Origin: an uncultured Pelagibacteraceae bacterium
GTDB lineage: Bacteria; Pseudomonadota; Alphaproteobacteria; Pelagibacterales; Pelagibacteraceae
DNA: 64,000 bases
Direction: 5' to 3'
Assembly: GCA_902570695.1 (NCBI GenBank)
Contig: CACFZE010000002.1
Span: forward strand, 1 to 64,000
Position numbers and translations under genes: made by a program. Numbering within the stretch: position 1 is the first letter of the stretch; every line of letters starts with the position of its first letter. This document shows, one piece after another, positions 8,452 through 15,837 of the stretch. The notes under the pieces are model-generated. The model did no database searches and was not told the origin of the DNA. It saw only the letters and a list, made by a program, of their open reading frames with translations.

Positions 8452-8779
8452 TATAACTGCTTATATAATTTTATTAATCGCAGTAATTCTTGGAACAGCT
8501 TCAAATAGTTTTGCTAAAAGTGCTCAAGGTTTTACATTATTAATACCTAGCATAATTACAGCAGTAACAATTGTTGGATGCATGTATACTTTGTCTTTAG
8601 TTATGAAAAGTATACCAGTTGGAATAACATATGCCTCTTTTGCAGGCTTATGTATAATTGCAACAGCTGCTGTTGGTGTTATAAAATTTAATCAAGTACC
8701 AAATTTTTATACAATAATTGGATTGATTTTAATTATATCGGGTGTCTTAATAGTTAACTTATTAGGAACAAATAAATGA
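8444..8779 (+). CDS. SMR-family membrane protein without TM1 glutamate (subunit A)
   Basis: 111 residues with four membrane segments, the length and layout of small multidrug resistance proteins. I chose the ATG at 8444, overlapping the isomerase gene by 8 bases. An upstream in-frame start at 8387 would add 19 residues out of register with the family. The segment around GTASNSFAKSAQGF aligns to membrane segment 1 of QacC/EmrE, but the essential proton/cation-binding Glu (EmrE Glu14) is replaced by Gly17. The conserved tryptophan of the YATW motif is Phe here. Classical H+-coupled drug efflux is therefore doubtful. Confidence 0.85.
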   Translation: MNNITAYIILLIAVILGTASNSFAKSAQGFTLLIPSIITAVTIVGCMYTLSLVMKSIPVGITYASFAGLCIIATAAVGVIKFNQVPNFYTIIGLILIISGVLIVNLLGTNK

Positions 8780-9111
8780 AACCATTATCTGGTTATATTT
8801 ATTTGGTATTAGCTATATCAACAGGAATTGCTGCAAATAGTTTTGCTAAAATTTCAGATGGATTTTCAAAATTAACACCAACGATATTATCAATAGCTTT
8901 TATGTGTATAACTATGTATGGACTTGCAAAAGCTATGTCTATGATACCAGTAGGTTTTACTTATGCCACTTATAGTGGGATAACAGTGGCTGCTATTTTA
9001 GTCTTCGGTATGATTAAATATAACCAGATACCAAATATGTATGGGTTAATTGGGATTTTTTTAATTATTATTGGTGTTGTAATGGTTAATTATCTTGGAA
9101 GAATTAATTAG
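8776..9111 (+). CDS. SMR-family membrane protein without TM1 glutamate (subunit B)
   Basis: 111 residues with four membrane segments, overlapping subunit A by 4 bases (ATGA). It aligns with QacC without gaps through segment 1 (YIYLVLAIS) up to DGFSK, but Gly17 stands where QacC has its essential Glu13. The YATW motif reads YATYSG. Paired SMR genes usually encode heteromeric transporters with opposite membrane orientation. The shared loss of the glutamate shows that this pair evolved together and is not a casual degeneration. Its 3' end overlaps the convergent EamA gene by 4 bases. Confidence 0.85.
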   Translation: MKPLSGYIYLVLAISTGIAANSFAKISDGFSKLTPTILSIAFMCITMYGLAKAMSMIPVGFTYATYSGITVAAILVFGMIKYNQIPNMYGLIGIFLIIIGVVMVNYLGRIN

Positions 9112-10007
9112 CTCTTATTTAATAATAAAATTAGTACTCCTACAACAAATATAATTATCCCTAAAATTTCTGTAATTTTAACTTTTTCTTTAAACATATA
9201 CTTTGAAGACACATAGCTAAATAATAATTCTATTTGGCCGATAGCTCTTACGAATGAAGACTGTATTAAGGTAAAAGCATAAAACCAAGATAATGTTGCG
9301 AGAAATCCAGCTAACCCAGCTGTCAAGCATTCATACTTGTTTTCATATAATTTTTTAAACTGTGACTTTTCAAATATAATTAAATAAATAGTAACTAATG
9401 TTGTTTGTATAACTAGACCAAAAAATAGTGTTGCTATAGCTTTTTCAAAGTTATTACTAAAATTTTCCAATGTTAATGCTGCTGCTCTAAAATATACAAC
9501 GCTTAAACCTAGGAATAGTCCTGCGGATAAACCAATTAAAGTTGTTTTTGAAAATAAGTTTTTTAGAAATAAACTTAAATCTTTAATCGATAGTATAATT
9601 ACTCCAATTGTAGATACAATAATTCCTGTTATTCCAAATTTATTTAATTTGTCCCCTATTATCAAATATTCAAAAATCGCAACCTGAATAACTTCAGTCT
9701 TACTTAATGAAGTTCCAACTACAAAATTAGCAAATCTAAATAAATAGAGTAAAACAAATGTAAAAATTATTTGGAAAATTGAACCTAATAATACGTTAAA
9801 TATAAATTTTTTTTGACTAAGGATTTCAGGAATTACATTTAAGTCTTGAAAATACAAAAAAAATAAAATTGTCCCAAATGGTAATGCAAAAGCAAATCTT
9901 ACATAGGTAGATGCAATAGTTGATACTTTTTGATTAAGTTTTTTCTGTAAAGTTGATCTAAGATTTTGAAAAAAAGCCCCAGAAATAGCTACAATTATCC
10001 AATTCAT
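9108..10007 (-). CDS. EamA/DMT-superfamily transporter
   Basis: 299 residues with about ten hydrophobic segments arranged as two five-segment repeats, the EamA (drug/metabolite transporter) pattern. It starts with a membrane segment and has no signal peptide. It is transcribed towards the SMR pair and away from dctP, so it is a single-gene unit. The family exports or imports amino acids, nucleosides, sugars and other small solutes; the substrate is unknown. Confidence 0.75.
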   Translation of the reverse strand: MNWIIVAISGAFFQNLRSTLQKKLNQKVSTIASTYVRFAFALPFGTILFFLYFQDLNVIPEILSQKKFIFNVLLGSIFQIIFTFVLLYLFRFANFVVGTSLSKTEVIQVAIFEYLIIGDKLNKFGITGIIVSTIGVIILSIKDLSLFLKNLFSKTTLIGLSAGLFLGLSVVYFRAAALTLENFSNNFEKAIATLFFGLVIQTTLVTIYLIIFEKSQFKKLYENKYECLTAGLAGFLATLSWFYAFTLIQSSFVRAIGQIELLFSYVSSKYMFKEKVKITEILGIIIFVVGVLILLLNKS

Positions 10008-10022
10008 TGATGATTATTAATA

Positions 10023-10051
10023 TTGTATTTAATTTTAAAGTCGACTTAAAT
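10023..10051 (+). promoter_or_regulatory. putative dctP promoter with internal palindrome
   Basis: TTGTAT (10023-10028) and TTAAAT (10046-10051) are spaced 17 bases apart. A perfect 10-bp palindrome AAGTCGACTT (10038-10047) overlaps the edge of the -10 box and could be an operator. Both boxes deviate from consensus in an AT-rich background, so this is tentative. Confidence 0.35.
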
Positions 10052-10082
10052 AGTCTCATTTAACAAAAAAGAGGGAAATAAC

Positions 10083-11072
10083 ATGAAAATCTTTAAAAGA
10101 ATAATATTTTCTCTAATTTTCGTTTCTTTTGCCAGTGCAAGTTTGGCAGAAACAAAAATGAGAATTACACTTCAATTACCATTAAAGGCTCACTTAGGTC
10201 AGAACCTTTTGGTGTTTAAAAAAGAATTAGAATCAAGATCAGACATTAAAGTAGAGATTTACGACTCTGCACAACTTTACAAAGATAAAGAGGTACCACA
10301 AGCTGTAGGTTCAGGAGCGATCGAAGCTGGTGTTGCATCTATAACAAGATTTGCAGGAACTAATCCTGAAGTTGATGTTTTCTATCTTCCATTCTTATTT
10401 GACTCAGAACAAAAAGTAAGAAAAGCAACTCAAGCTGGATCTGAGATAAGAGCTATCCTTGATCCTGCAATAGCAAAGACTGGAGCAGTTCCACTTTATT
10501 ATCAAGCTTATGGATCAGCAATTATGTTATCTAATGGTGGTCCGATGAAAACTCCGGCTGACTTTAAAGATAAAAAAATTAGAGTATTTGGAAAAACACT
10601 TGGAGCTTTTGTAAGTTCTTTAGGTGGTAAACCAGCATTAATATCTGGATCTGAGCAATATTTAGCTTACCAAAGAAATACAGTTGATGCAGGTATGACT
10701 GGTGTATCTGGTGTAAAATCTAGAAAATTATATCAAGTAATGGATACTTTAACGGTTACAAACCATGGCGATATCGAATTCGTTGTTGTTGCTAATGATA
10801 AATGGCTAAGCTCATTAACTCAAAAACAAAGAGACGCTATAGCTGAAGCATCAAAAGTAGCTGAAAAAGCTGTTAGAGATGACATGGCTAACATCGAAGC
10901 TGGCGCTTACAAAGAAGCAAAAGAAAATGGAATGAACATTGTAAACCTAAGTAGTTCTGAAGTTTCTGCTCTTAAAAAAGCATCGTCATCTGTTATTGAT
11001 GATTACATTTCTAGAACAGGTGGAGCTGGTGGAGTTGGTGATCAACTTGTAAAAGCTGCAAACAAACTTTAA
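10083..11072 (+). CDS. dctP: TRAP transporter solute-binding protein (DctP family)
   Basis: The periplasmic binding protein of a tripartite ATP-independent (sodium-driven) carboxylate transporter; 329 residues. The signal peptide is predicted to be cleaved after Ala22 (SLA/ET). The conserved carboxylate-binding Arg167 lies in KKIRVFGK, the DctP signature that salt-bridges the ligand carboxyl. It is followed by a strong hairpin and then dctQ and dctM, so the binding protein can be made in excess. The adjoining ICL/PEP-mutase-like and HIBADH-like enzymes suggest a branched or hydroxylated organic acid as ligand (inference). Confidence 0.9.
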   Translation: MKIFKRIIFSLIFVSFASASLAETKMRITLQLPLKAHLGQNLLVFKKELESRSDIKVEIYDSAQLYKDKEVPQAVGSGAIEAGVASITRFAGTNPEVDVFYLPFLFDSEQKVRKATQAGSEIRAILDPAIAKTGAVPLYYQAYGSAIMLSNGGPMKTPADFKDKKIRVFGKTLGAFVSSLGGKPALISGSEQYLAYQRNTVDAGMTGVSGVKSRKLYQVMDTLTVTNHGDIEFVVVANDKWLSSLTQKQRDAIAEASKVAEKAVRDDMANIEAGAYKEAKENGMNIVNLSSSEVSALKKASSSVIDDYISRTGGAGGVGDQLVKAANKL

Positions 11073-11084
11073 ATCGTATAAATA

Positions 11085-11108
11085 CCCCGCACGTAAGTGC
11101 GGGGTTTT
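11085..11108 (+). terminator. hairpin between dctP and dctQ (attenuator/terminator)
   Basis: A perfect GC-rich 8-bp stem (CCCCGCAC 11085-11092 / GTGCGGGG 11097-11104) with a GTAA loop is followed by TTTT. It begins 12 bases after the dctP stop and ends 8 bases before the dctQ ATG. It should stop most transcripts after dctP while letting some read into the permease genes. Confidence 0.8.
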
Positions 11109-11111
11109 CAA

Positions 11112-11588
11112 ATGAATACCTACGACAAAATTGTAAAATATTCTGGCTATTTAGCTTCAGCGTTATTTATTATGATAGGCTTTATAGTTTCTTATGAAGT
11201 TATCATGAGATACATATTTAATTCACCTACTATTTGGGTAAATGAAATTTCTCGATTTTTACAAATTTGGGCTACTTATTTAGCCTTAACTTATACTTTT
11301 CATAAAAATGATTTTATCAGAATAACAGTTATATATGACAAAGTAGGAGATAAAGGAAAAAAGATATTAGATTTAATAAGTGCAATATTCATTTTAATTT
11401 TTAGTGGATTTGTACTTTATTATGGATGGTTAATTGCTTACGACTCTCTTAAAGTTGGGAGAACAAGCTCCACAATTTTAGATGTTCCATCCTTTCTTAC
11501 AGAATTTGCAATACCATTATGTTTTGCATTTTTGGTATTAAGAGTGCTTTTTGAAGTACCTAAATACATAAAAGATATAATTAAATGA
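11112..11588 (+). CDS. dctQ: TRAP transporter small permease (DctQ)
   Basis: 158 residues with four membrane segments and the DctQ features (ISRFLQIWATYLA in the middle and FRITV-like FIRITVIYD after it). I chose the ATG at 11112; the open frame extends back into the hairpin but without a family-like start. There is no separate Shine-Dalgarno between the hairpin and the ATG. It overlaps dctM by 4 bases. It joins the binding protein to the large DctM subunit in the inner membrane. Confidence 0.88.
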   Translation: MNTYDKIVKYSGYLASALFIMIGFIVSYEVIMRYIFNSPTIWVNEISRFLQIWATYLALTYTFHKNDFIRITVIYDKVGDKGKKILDLISAIFILIFSGFVLYYGWLIAYDSLKVGRTSSTILDVPSFLTEFAIPLCFAFLVLRVLFEVPKYIKDIIK

Positions 11589-12856
11589 CAGTAGCAATAA
11601 TCTTATTTTTGTTATTTTTTGTACTTTTTTTAGGAGTGCCAATAGCATTTGGTTTAGGCTCTATAGGATTGGGTTTAATGTTATTTGGAGATATTTCTCC
11701 TTTAATGATCCCACAAACTTTTTACAGTGTGGCAGATAACTTTATTTTATTAGCTGTTCCGATGTTTTTGATGATGTCTAATATATTGTTAAAAGCAGGT
11801 GTTGGAGAAGATCTATTTAATTTTGCTCAAAGCTGGGTTGGAAATTTTCCAGGAGGTTTAGCAATAGCAACTATAGTTTCTTGCAGTATTTTTGCTGCTA
11901 TATCTGGATCATCAGTGGCTACTGCTGCAACAATCTCAACTGTAGCATTTCCTGCAATGATTAATAGAGGTTATCACAGAAATTTTACTTTAGGTATTTT
12001 GGCAGCGGGTGGCACTTTAGGGATTTTAATTCCTCCATCAATTCCAATGATTGTTTATGCATTTGTTGTTGAAGAGTCTGTACTAAGTATGTTTCTTGCA
12101 GGAATTGGGCCAGGAATAGTTTTAGCATTATTTTTTATTATCTTTTCAGTTTTTTACGTAAAATTTTTTAATAAAGAAGTTCAAAATGTATCCAGTACTT
12201 TAGAAGAAAAAATTAAGTACACAAAAAGAGGTTTGCCAATATTATTAATGGCCTTCATCATGCTAGGTGGAATTTATGCTGGAATTTATACACCAACAGA
12301 GGCAGGTGGTATTGGTTTTTTAATATCATTTATCTATGTTGTGGCTAAAAAAAGATTAGATTTTAAAGGTTTTATCGAAGCTGGTTTGGAGACAATGAAA
12401 ACTACAGTTACTATATTTATAATTATTGCAGGAGCTAAAGTTTTTGGTAAAGCAATTTCTCTTTATAGAATTCCTCAAGATTTATCATCTTTCATAGTTA
12501 CTAATATTAATGAGACTGGTTTATTTATACTAGTTGTTTGTATTACTTTGTTAATCCTAGGATTTATAATGGAAACTCTTTCATTAATTTTAATCATGAT
12601 GCCTATATTTTCGATTTCAATCGCTGCAATGAATATTGATTTAATTTGGTTTGGAATAATTTTTACACTAATGATTGAGTGTGCATTAATTACACCACCC
12701 GTTGGACTAAATATTTATGTTCTCCAAGCAATTGGTAAAGCAAAAATGTCAGAAATAGCTAAAGGTGTGATACCTTTTGTCATTATAATGTTATTTACAG
12801 TATTTGTTATTTACTTATTCCCTGACCTAGCATTATATATACCTTTTAAATTATAA
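11585..12856 (+). CDS. dctM: TRAP transporter large permease (DctM)
   Basis: 423 residues and about twelve membrane segments, the standard DctM length. Recognisable family blocks are LAVPMFLMMS near residue 58, SGSSVATAATI near 108, the GGTLGILIPPSIPMIVYA segment near 142-159, and TPPVGLN near 373. It forms the sodium-coupled elevator domain of the transporter. ATGA overlap with dctQ implies coupled translation. The next gene, an ICL/PEP-mutase family enzyme, begins two bases after its stop. Confidence 0.93.
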   Translation: MTVAIILFLLFFVLFLGVPIAFGLGSIGLGLMLFGDISPLMIPQTFYSVADNFILLAVPMFLMMSNILLKAGVGEDLFNFAQSWVGNFPGGLAIATIVSCSIFAAISGSSVATAATISTVAFPAMINRGYHRNFTLGILAAGGTLGILIPPSIPMIVYAFVVEESVLSMFLAGIGPGIVLALFFIIFSVFYVKFFNKEVQNVSSTLEEKIKYTKRGLPILLMAFIMLGGIYAGIYTPTEAGGIGFLISFIYVVAKKRLDFKGFIEAGLETMKTTVTIFIIIAGAKVFGKAISLYRIPQDLSSFIVTNINETGLFILVVCITLLILGFIMETLSLILIMMPIFSISIAAMNIDLIWFGIIFTLMIECALITPPVGLNIYVLQAIGKAKMSEIAKGVIPFVIIMLFTVFVIYLFPDLALYIPFKL

Positions 12857-12858
12857 AT

Positions 12859-13734
12859 ATGTTTTCAAAAATAAAATCAAAAGATAAAGCAGAACAATTA
12901 AGACAATTATTAAATGGACCAGAAATAATTGTAATGCCTGGATGCTTTGATGCATTATCAGCAAAATTAATTGAAAGAGAAGGTTTGAAAGTTGGGTTTA
13001 TGTCTGGCTTCAGTGTTTCATCAACAAAACTTGGTATGCCGGACACAGGTTTAATTTCTTTTTCTGAAATGGCAGAACAAGTAAGAAATATATGTAATGC
13101 TACATCAATTCCAATAATATTTGATGGGGATACTGGATATGGAAATTCAGTGAACGTATTTAGAACTGTAAGAGGATATGCGGATGCAGGAGCAGCTGGT
13201 GTGATGATTGAAGACCAAAAGTGGCCAAAAAAATGTGGTCACACAAAGGGTAAAGATGTTGTCGAACTTGATGAGGCAAACTCAAGAATTAAAGCTGCGG
13301 TGGATGCAAGAGAATATGGAAATAAAGATATCTTAATAATGGCAAGAACTGATGCCATAGCAACTAGAGGATTAGATGATGCAATTAAAAGAATGCAATC
13401 TTTTTCAAAACTTGGTGTTGATATTTTATTTATTGAAGCTGTTAAAAATAAAGAAGATATGAAAAGAATTATTAAAGAAGTTCCAGGTCATCATATGTTA
13501 AATTTGATCGAAGATGGTGAAACCCCATTATTGGAAATTAATGAAATAGAGGAAATTGGTTATAAAATTGCTGTAATGCCTCTAACCCTAATGAGTGCAT
13601 CAGTAAAAACGATGCAAGAATGTTTGAATAATATGAAAAATAAAGTTTATAATAAAAATGTTTCTAAATTTTCAGACTTAAGAGATATAGTTGGCTTCAA
13701 CGAATATTACGATATTGAAGACAAATATAAATAA
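12859..13734 (+). CDS. isocitrate lyase/PEP mutase superfamily enzyme
   Basis: 291 residues with the alpha/beta-barrel family features: magnesium ligands in DGDTGYGN (Asp89, Asp91) and the catalytic-loop motif KKCGH with Cys126, equivalent to the KRCGH motif of the lyase branch. Cysteine in the loop indicates a C-C lyase (2-methylisocitrate, 2,3-dimethylmalate or a related branched hydroxy-dicarboxylate) and not a phosphonate mutase. The length is close to PrpB and dimethylmalate lyase. It is co-transcribed with a TRAP transporter and a hydroxyisobutyrate-type dehydrogenase, so the substrate may be an imported organic acid. The exact substrate is not established. Confidence 0.8.
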   Translation: MFSKIKSKDKAEQLRQLLNGPEIIVMPGCFDALSAKLIEREGLKVGFMSGFSVSSTKLGMPDTGLISFSEMAEQVRNICNATSIPIIFDGDTGYGNSVNVFRTVRGYADAGAAGVMIEDQKWPKKCGHTKGKDVVELDEANSRIKAAVDAREYGNKDILIMARTDAIATRGLDDAIKRMQSFSKLGVDILFIEAVKNKEDMKRIIKEVPGHHMLNLIEDGETPLLEINEIEEIGYKIAVMPLTLMSASVKTMQECLNNMKNKVYNKNVSKFSDLRDIVGFNEYYDIEDKYK

Positions 13735-13955
13735 TGTTTCCAAAAAAATTTTCTAAAATTCTTTTCGTTTTTTTTATGGGTTTAGGAATGAGTTTGTTAA
13801 TGACCCTAATTATTACATTTATAAATACAGGTTATGATGAATTTTATTATAAAAGATTTTTCAAAGCTTGGTCTATTAGTTTGCCAGTTGCATTAGTTGC
13901 AACGACTTTTGTTGCACCATTGGTTAATAAATTAGTGGAAAAAATTACTAAATAG
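13734..13955 (+). CDS. small two-TM membrane protein, DUF2798-like
   Basis: 73 residues with two membrane segments (about residues 8-30 and 46-64) separated by an aromatic, charged loop with YDEFYYKRFFKAW. This matches the general pattern of DUF2798 proteins, whose role is unknown. Its ATG overlaps the stop of the lyase gene by one base, so it is translationally coupled and presumably made with the TRAP/lyase operon. Confidence 0.7.
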   Translation: MFPKKFSKILFVFFMGLGMSLLMTLIITFINTGYDEFYYKRFFKAWSISLPVALVATTFVAPLVNKLVEKITK

Positions 13956-13967
13956 AGAGGATGTCAT

Positions 13968-14882
13968 ATGAGTGAAAATATAGCTTTTATAGGAGTTGGT
14001 AATATGGGAAACCCAATGGCCTGTAATTTAAAAAATGCTGGGAAAAAAGTTAAGGTTTTTGATGTTTCTAAAGAGATGATTGATAAAGCTATTGAAAATA
14101 ATCTTGATGTTGAGAAGGATTTTGGAAAGCTAATCAATAGTGAAACGTCTATTGTAATCACTATGCTGCCTGAAGGCAAACATTCTAAAGAAGTTTATTT
14201 AAAAGAAAATGGTGTTCTAGATAAAGTTTCTAAAAATTGTCTACTAATAGATTGTTCAACAATCGATATAGATACTTCTAAAGAAATAGGAAAAAAAGCA
14301 AATGAAAAAGGTATTAAGATGATTGATGCACCAGTAAGTGGTGGAGTGATGGGTGCACAAAAAGCAACATTAAATATTATGGTCGGTGGATCAAATGATG
14401 CATTTAATCAAGCTTTACCTATTTTAAAATTAATGGGTAAAAACATATACCATGCTGGAGAAATAGGAAGCGGAAACGGTGCAAAGATTTGTAACAACAT
14501 GTCTCTTGGAATAACAATGATTGCTGCTTCAGAGTCGTTAATGTTAGCAAGAAGATTGAATATAGATATAAAGAAAGTTCATGAAATTATGAAAAATGCC
14601 TCTGGAAATAGCTGGCCTATTTCAGTTTATCCACCCTTGCCTGGATTAATTGAAGGAACTCCATCTAACAACAAATATAAGCCTGGCTTTTCTGCAGGTA
14701 TGATGAACAAAGATTTAAAACTTGCAAATGAATGTGCTAAAAATGCAAATGCATCTACTCCATTAGGGGAGATGGCATTAGAAATATATTCAAAGTTTTG
14801 TGAAGATGGAAATGGTTCGAAAGATTTTTCCGCTATATCAAAAGTTATTGGTGGAGATGCTTGGGATTATCCAATAGAATAA
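13968..14882 (+). CDS. 3-hydroxyisobutyrate dehydrogenase family enzyme
   Basis: 304 residues, a beta-hydroxyacid dehydrogenase. The N-terminal Rossmann motif is GVGNMGNPM (residues 9-17). The substrate loop is DAPVSGGVMGA, with Ser124 and the two following glycines. The catalytic lysine is Lys173 in GAKICNN, with Asn177. The family oxidises 3-hydroxyisobutyrate, tartronate semialdehyde or related beta-hydroxyacids with NAD(P). It closes the TRAP-lyase operon, suggesting the pathway runs through a 2-methyl-3-hydroxy acid or similar. It ends one base from the convergent DUF924 gene. Confidence 0.85.
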   Translation: MSENIAFIGVGNMGNPMACNLKNAGKKVKVFDVSKEMIDKAIENNLDVEKDFGKLINSETSIVITMLPEGKHSKEVYLKENGVLDKVSKNCLLIDCSTIDIDTSKEIGKKANEKGIKMIDAPVSGGVMGAQKATLNIMVGGSNDAFNQALPILKLMGKNIYHAGEIGSGNGAKICNNMSLGITMIAASESLMLARRLNIDIKKVHEIMKNASGNSWPISVYPPLPGLIEGTPSNNKYKPGFSAGMMNKDLKLANECAKNANASTPLGEMALEIYSKFCEDGNGSKDFSAISKVIGGDAWDYPIE

Positions 14883-15443
14883 TTACCACGAGGAATTTGG
14901 ACTTTCCAAAAATTTTAACTCATCTGGTGTAGATTTTCTTCCCATAACTTTATTTCGATGAGGATATCTATGAAATCTTTTAATTGCAGCTGTATGATCT
15001 TTCCAAAATTTTTTTATCTCATTATAGTTTGGATGGTTAGATAAATAGTTATCCAACAATTTATATGCTCTATCATGATCTATAACTTCTTCGCTGTGAA
15101 TGTATGGCAGTAGCATGAAAAAACGTTGATATTCATCCATTTGATCAAGATACCCGTTATAAACTGCATCATTTACTATCAGTCTTGCTTTATGGTCAAA
15201 CTCGAAAGCTTTTTTATCGTCTCTATATAAATTTCTTGAAAATTGATCCAATAAAATAACTAAAGCTAGAGTGCTTAATGGTTCATCTTGCCAATCATCA
15301 TATTCATTCAAAGTAGCTTTTTCATGATCATCTTTGAATTTGTCTTTAATCAATTGATCAAAATTATCATCTCTTTTAAATCGCTTTTCAACAACCATAT
15401 CATCAAACCAAAAATCTAATATTGCTTTGGCTCTATCATTCAT
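14883..15443 (-). CDS. DUF924 family protein
   Basis: 186 residues, soluble and helical, with the DUF924 signatures ILDFWFDD near the N terminus, LIDQFSRNLYR-like LLDQFSRNLYR in the middle and RFHRYPHRNKVMGR near the end. I used the ATG at 15443 instead of a TTG 12 bases upstream; it overlaps the AhpD-like gene by 8 bases. The family's function is unknown. It sits at the end of the Dpp transporter operon. Confidence 0.85.
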   Translation of the reverse strand: MNDRAKAILDFWFDDMVVEKRFKRDDNFDQLIKDKFKDDHEKATLNEYDDWQDEPLSTLALVILLDQFSRNLYRDDKKAFEFDHKARLIVNDAVYNGYLDQMDEYQRFFMLLPYIHSEEVIDHDRAYKLLDNYLSNHPNYNEIKKFWKDHTAAIKRFHRYPHRNKVMGRKSTPDELKFLESPNSSW

Positions 15444-15828
15444 AAACTTTATCAACTTTTACCTGATATGACTCAACAAGTCTGTTGGTTTCATTTGCCA
15501 TTGCAACGACTGCTATAAGTTCACTTAACATCTCAGTAGTAGCACCTTTAGATTTAGCAGCGATACTGTGAGATTTAATGCAATACTCACAACTATTTGT
15601 CATTGAAACTGCAACATAAATAAGCTCTTTTGTCATTTCATCCAAAGCACCTTTTTTCATCACTTGCTGTATAGAAGTCCAAGTTCTCTCTAAAGTTTCT
15701 GGGTTGTTGGCTAACATTTTCCAAAAATTGTTTATGTAATCTGTGTTTCTTTTCTTTTTTATATCTTCAAATACCTCTTTCACCTTTCCTGTAGCATCAG
15801 CTTCTTCAATCATATTAAAAACTGCCAT
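15436..15828 (-). CDS. carboxymuconolactone decarboxylase/AhpD-like protein
   Basis: 130 residues. It has the AhpD-type redox centre Cys80-Glu-Tyr-Cys83 with His87 (CEYCIKSH), typical of AhpD-like alkylhydroperoxidases and not of true decarboxylases of protocatechuate breakdown. Such proteins cycle a disulfide to reduce peroxides. It lies 9 bases after the Dpp ATPase gene with an AGGAGG ribosome binding site, and overlaps DUF924. The link to peptide transport is unclear. Confidence 0.82.
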   Translation of the reverse strand: MAVFNMIEEADATGKVKEVFEDIKKKRNTDYINNFWKMLANNPETLERTWTSIQQVMKKGALDEMTKELIYVAVSMTNSCEYCIKSHSIAAKSKGATTEMLSELIAVVAMANETNRLVESYQVKVDKVYE

Positions 15829-15837
15829 TTCACCTCC

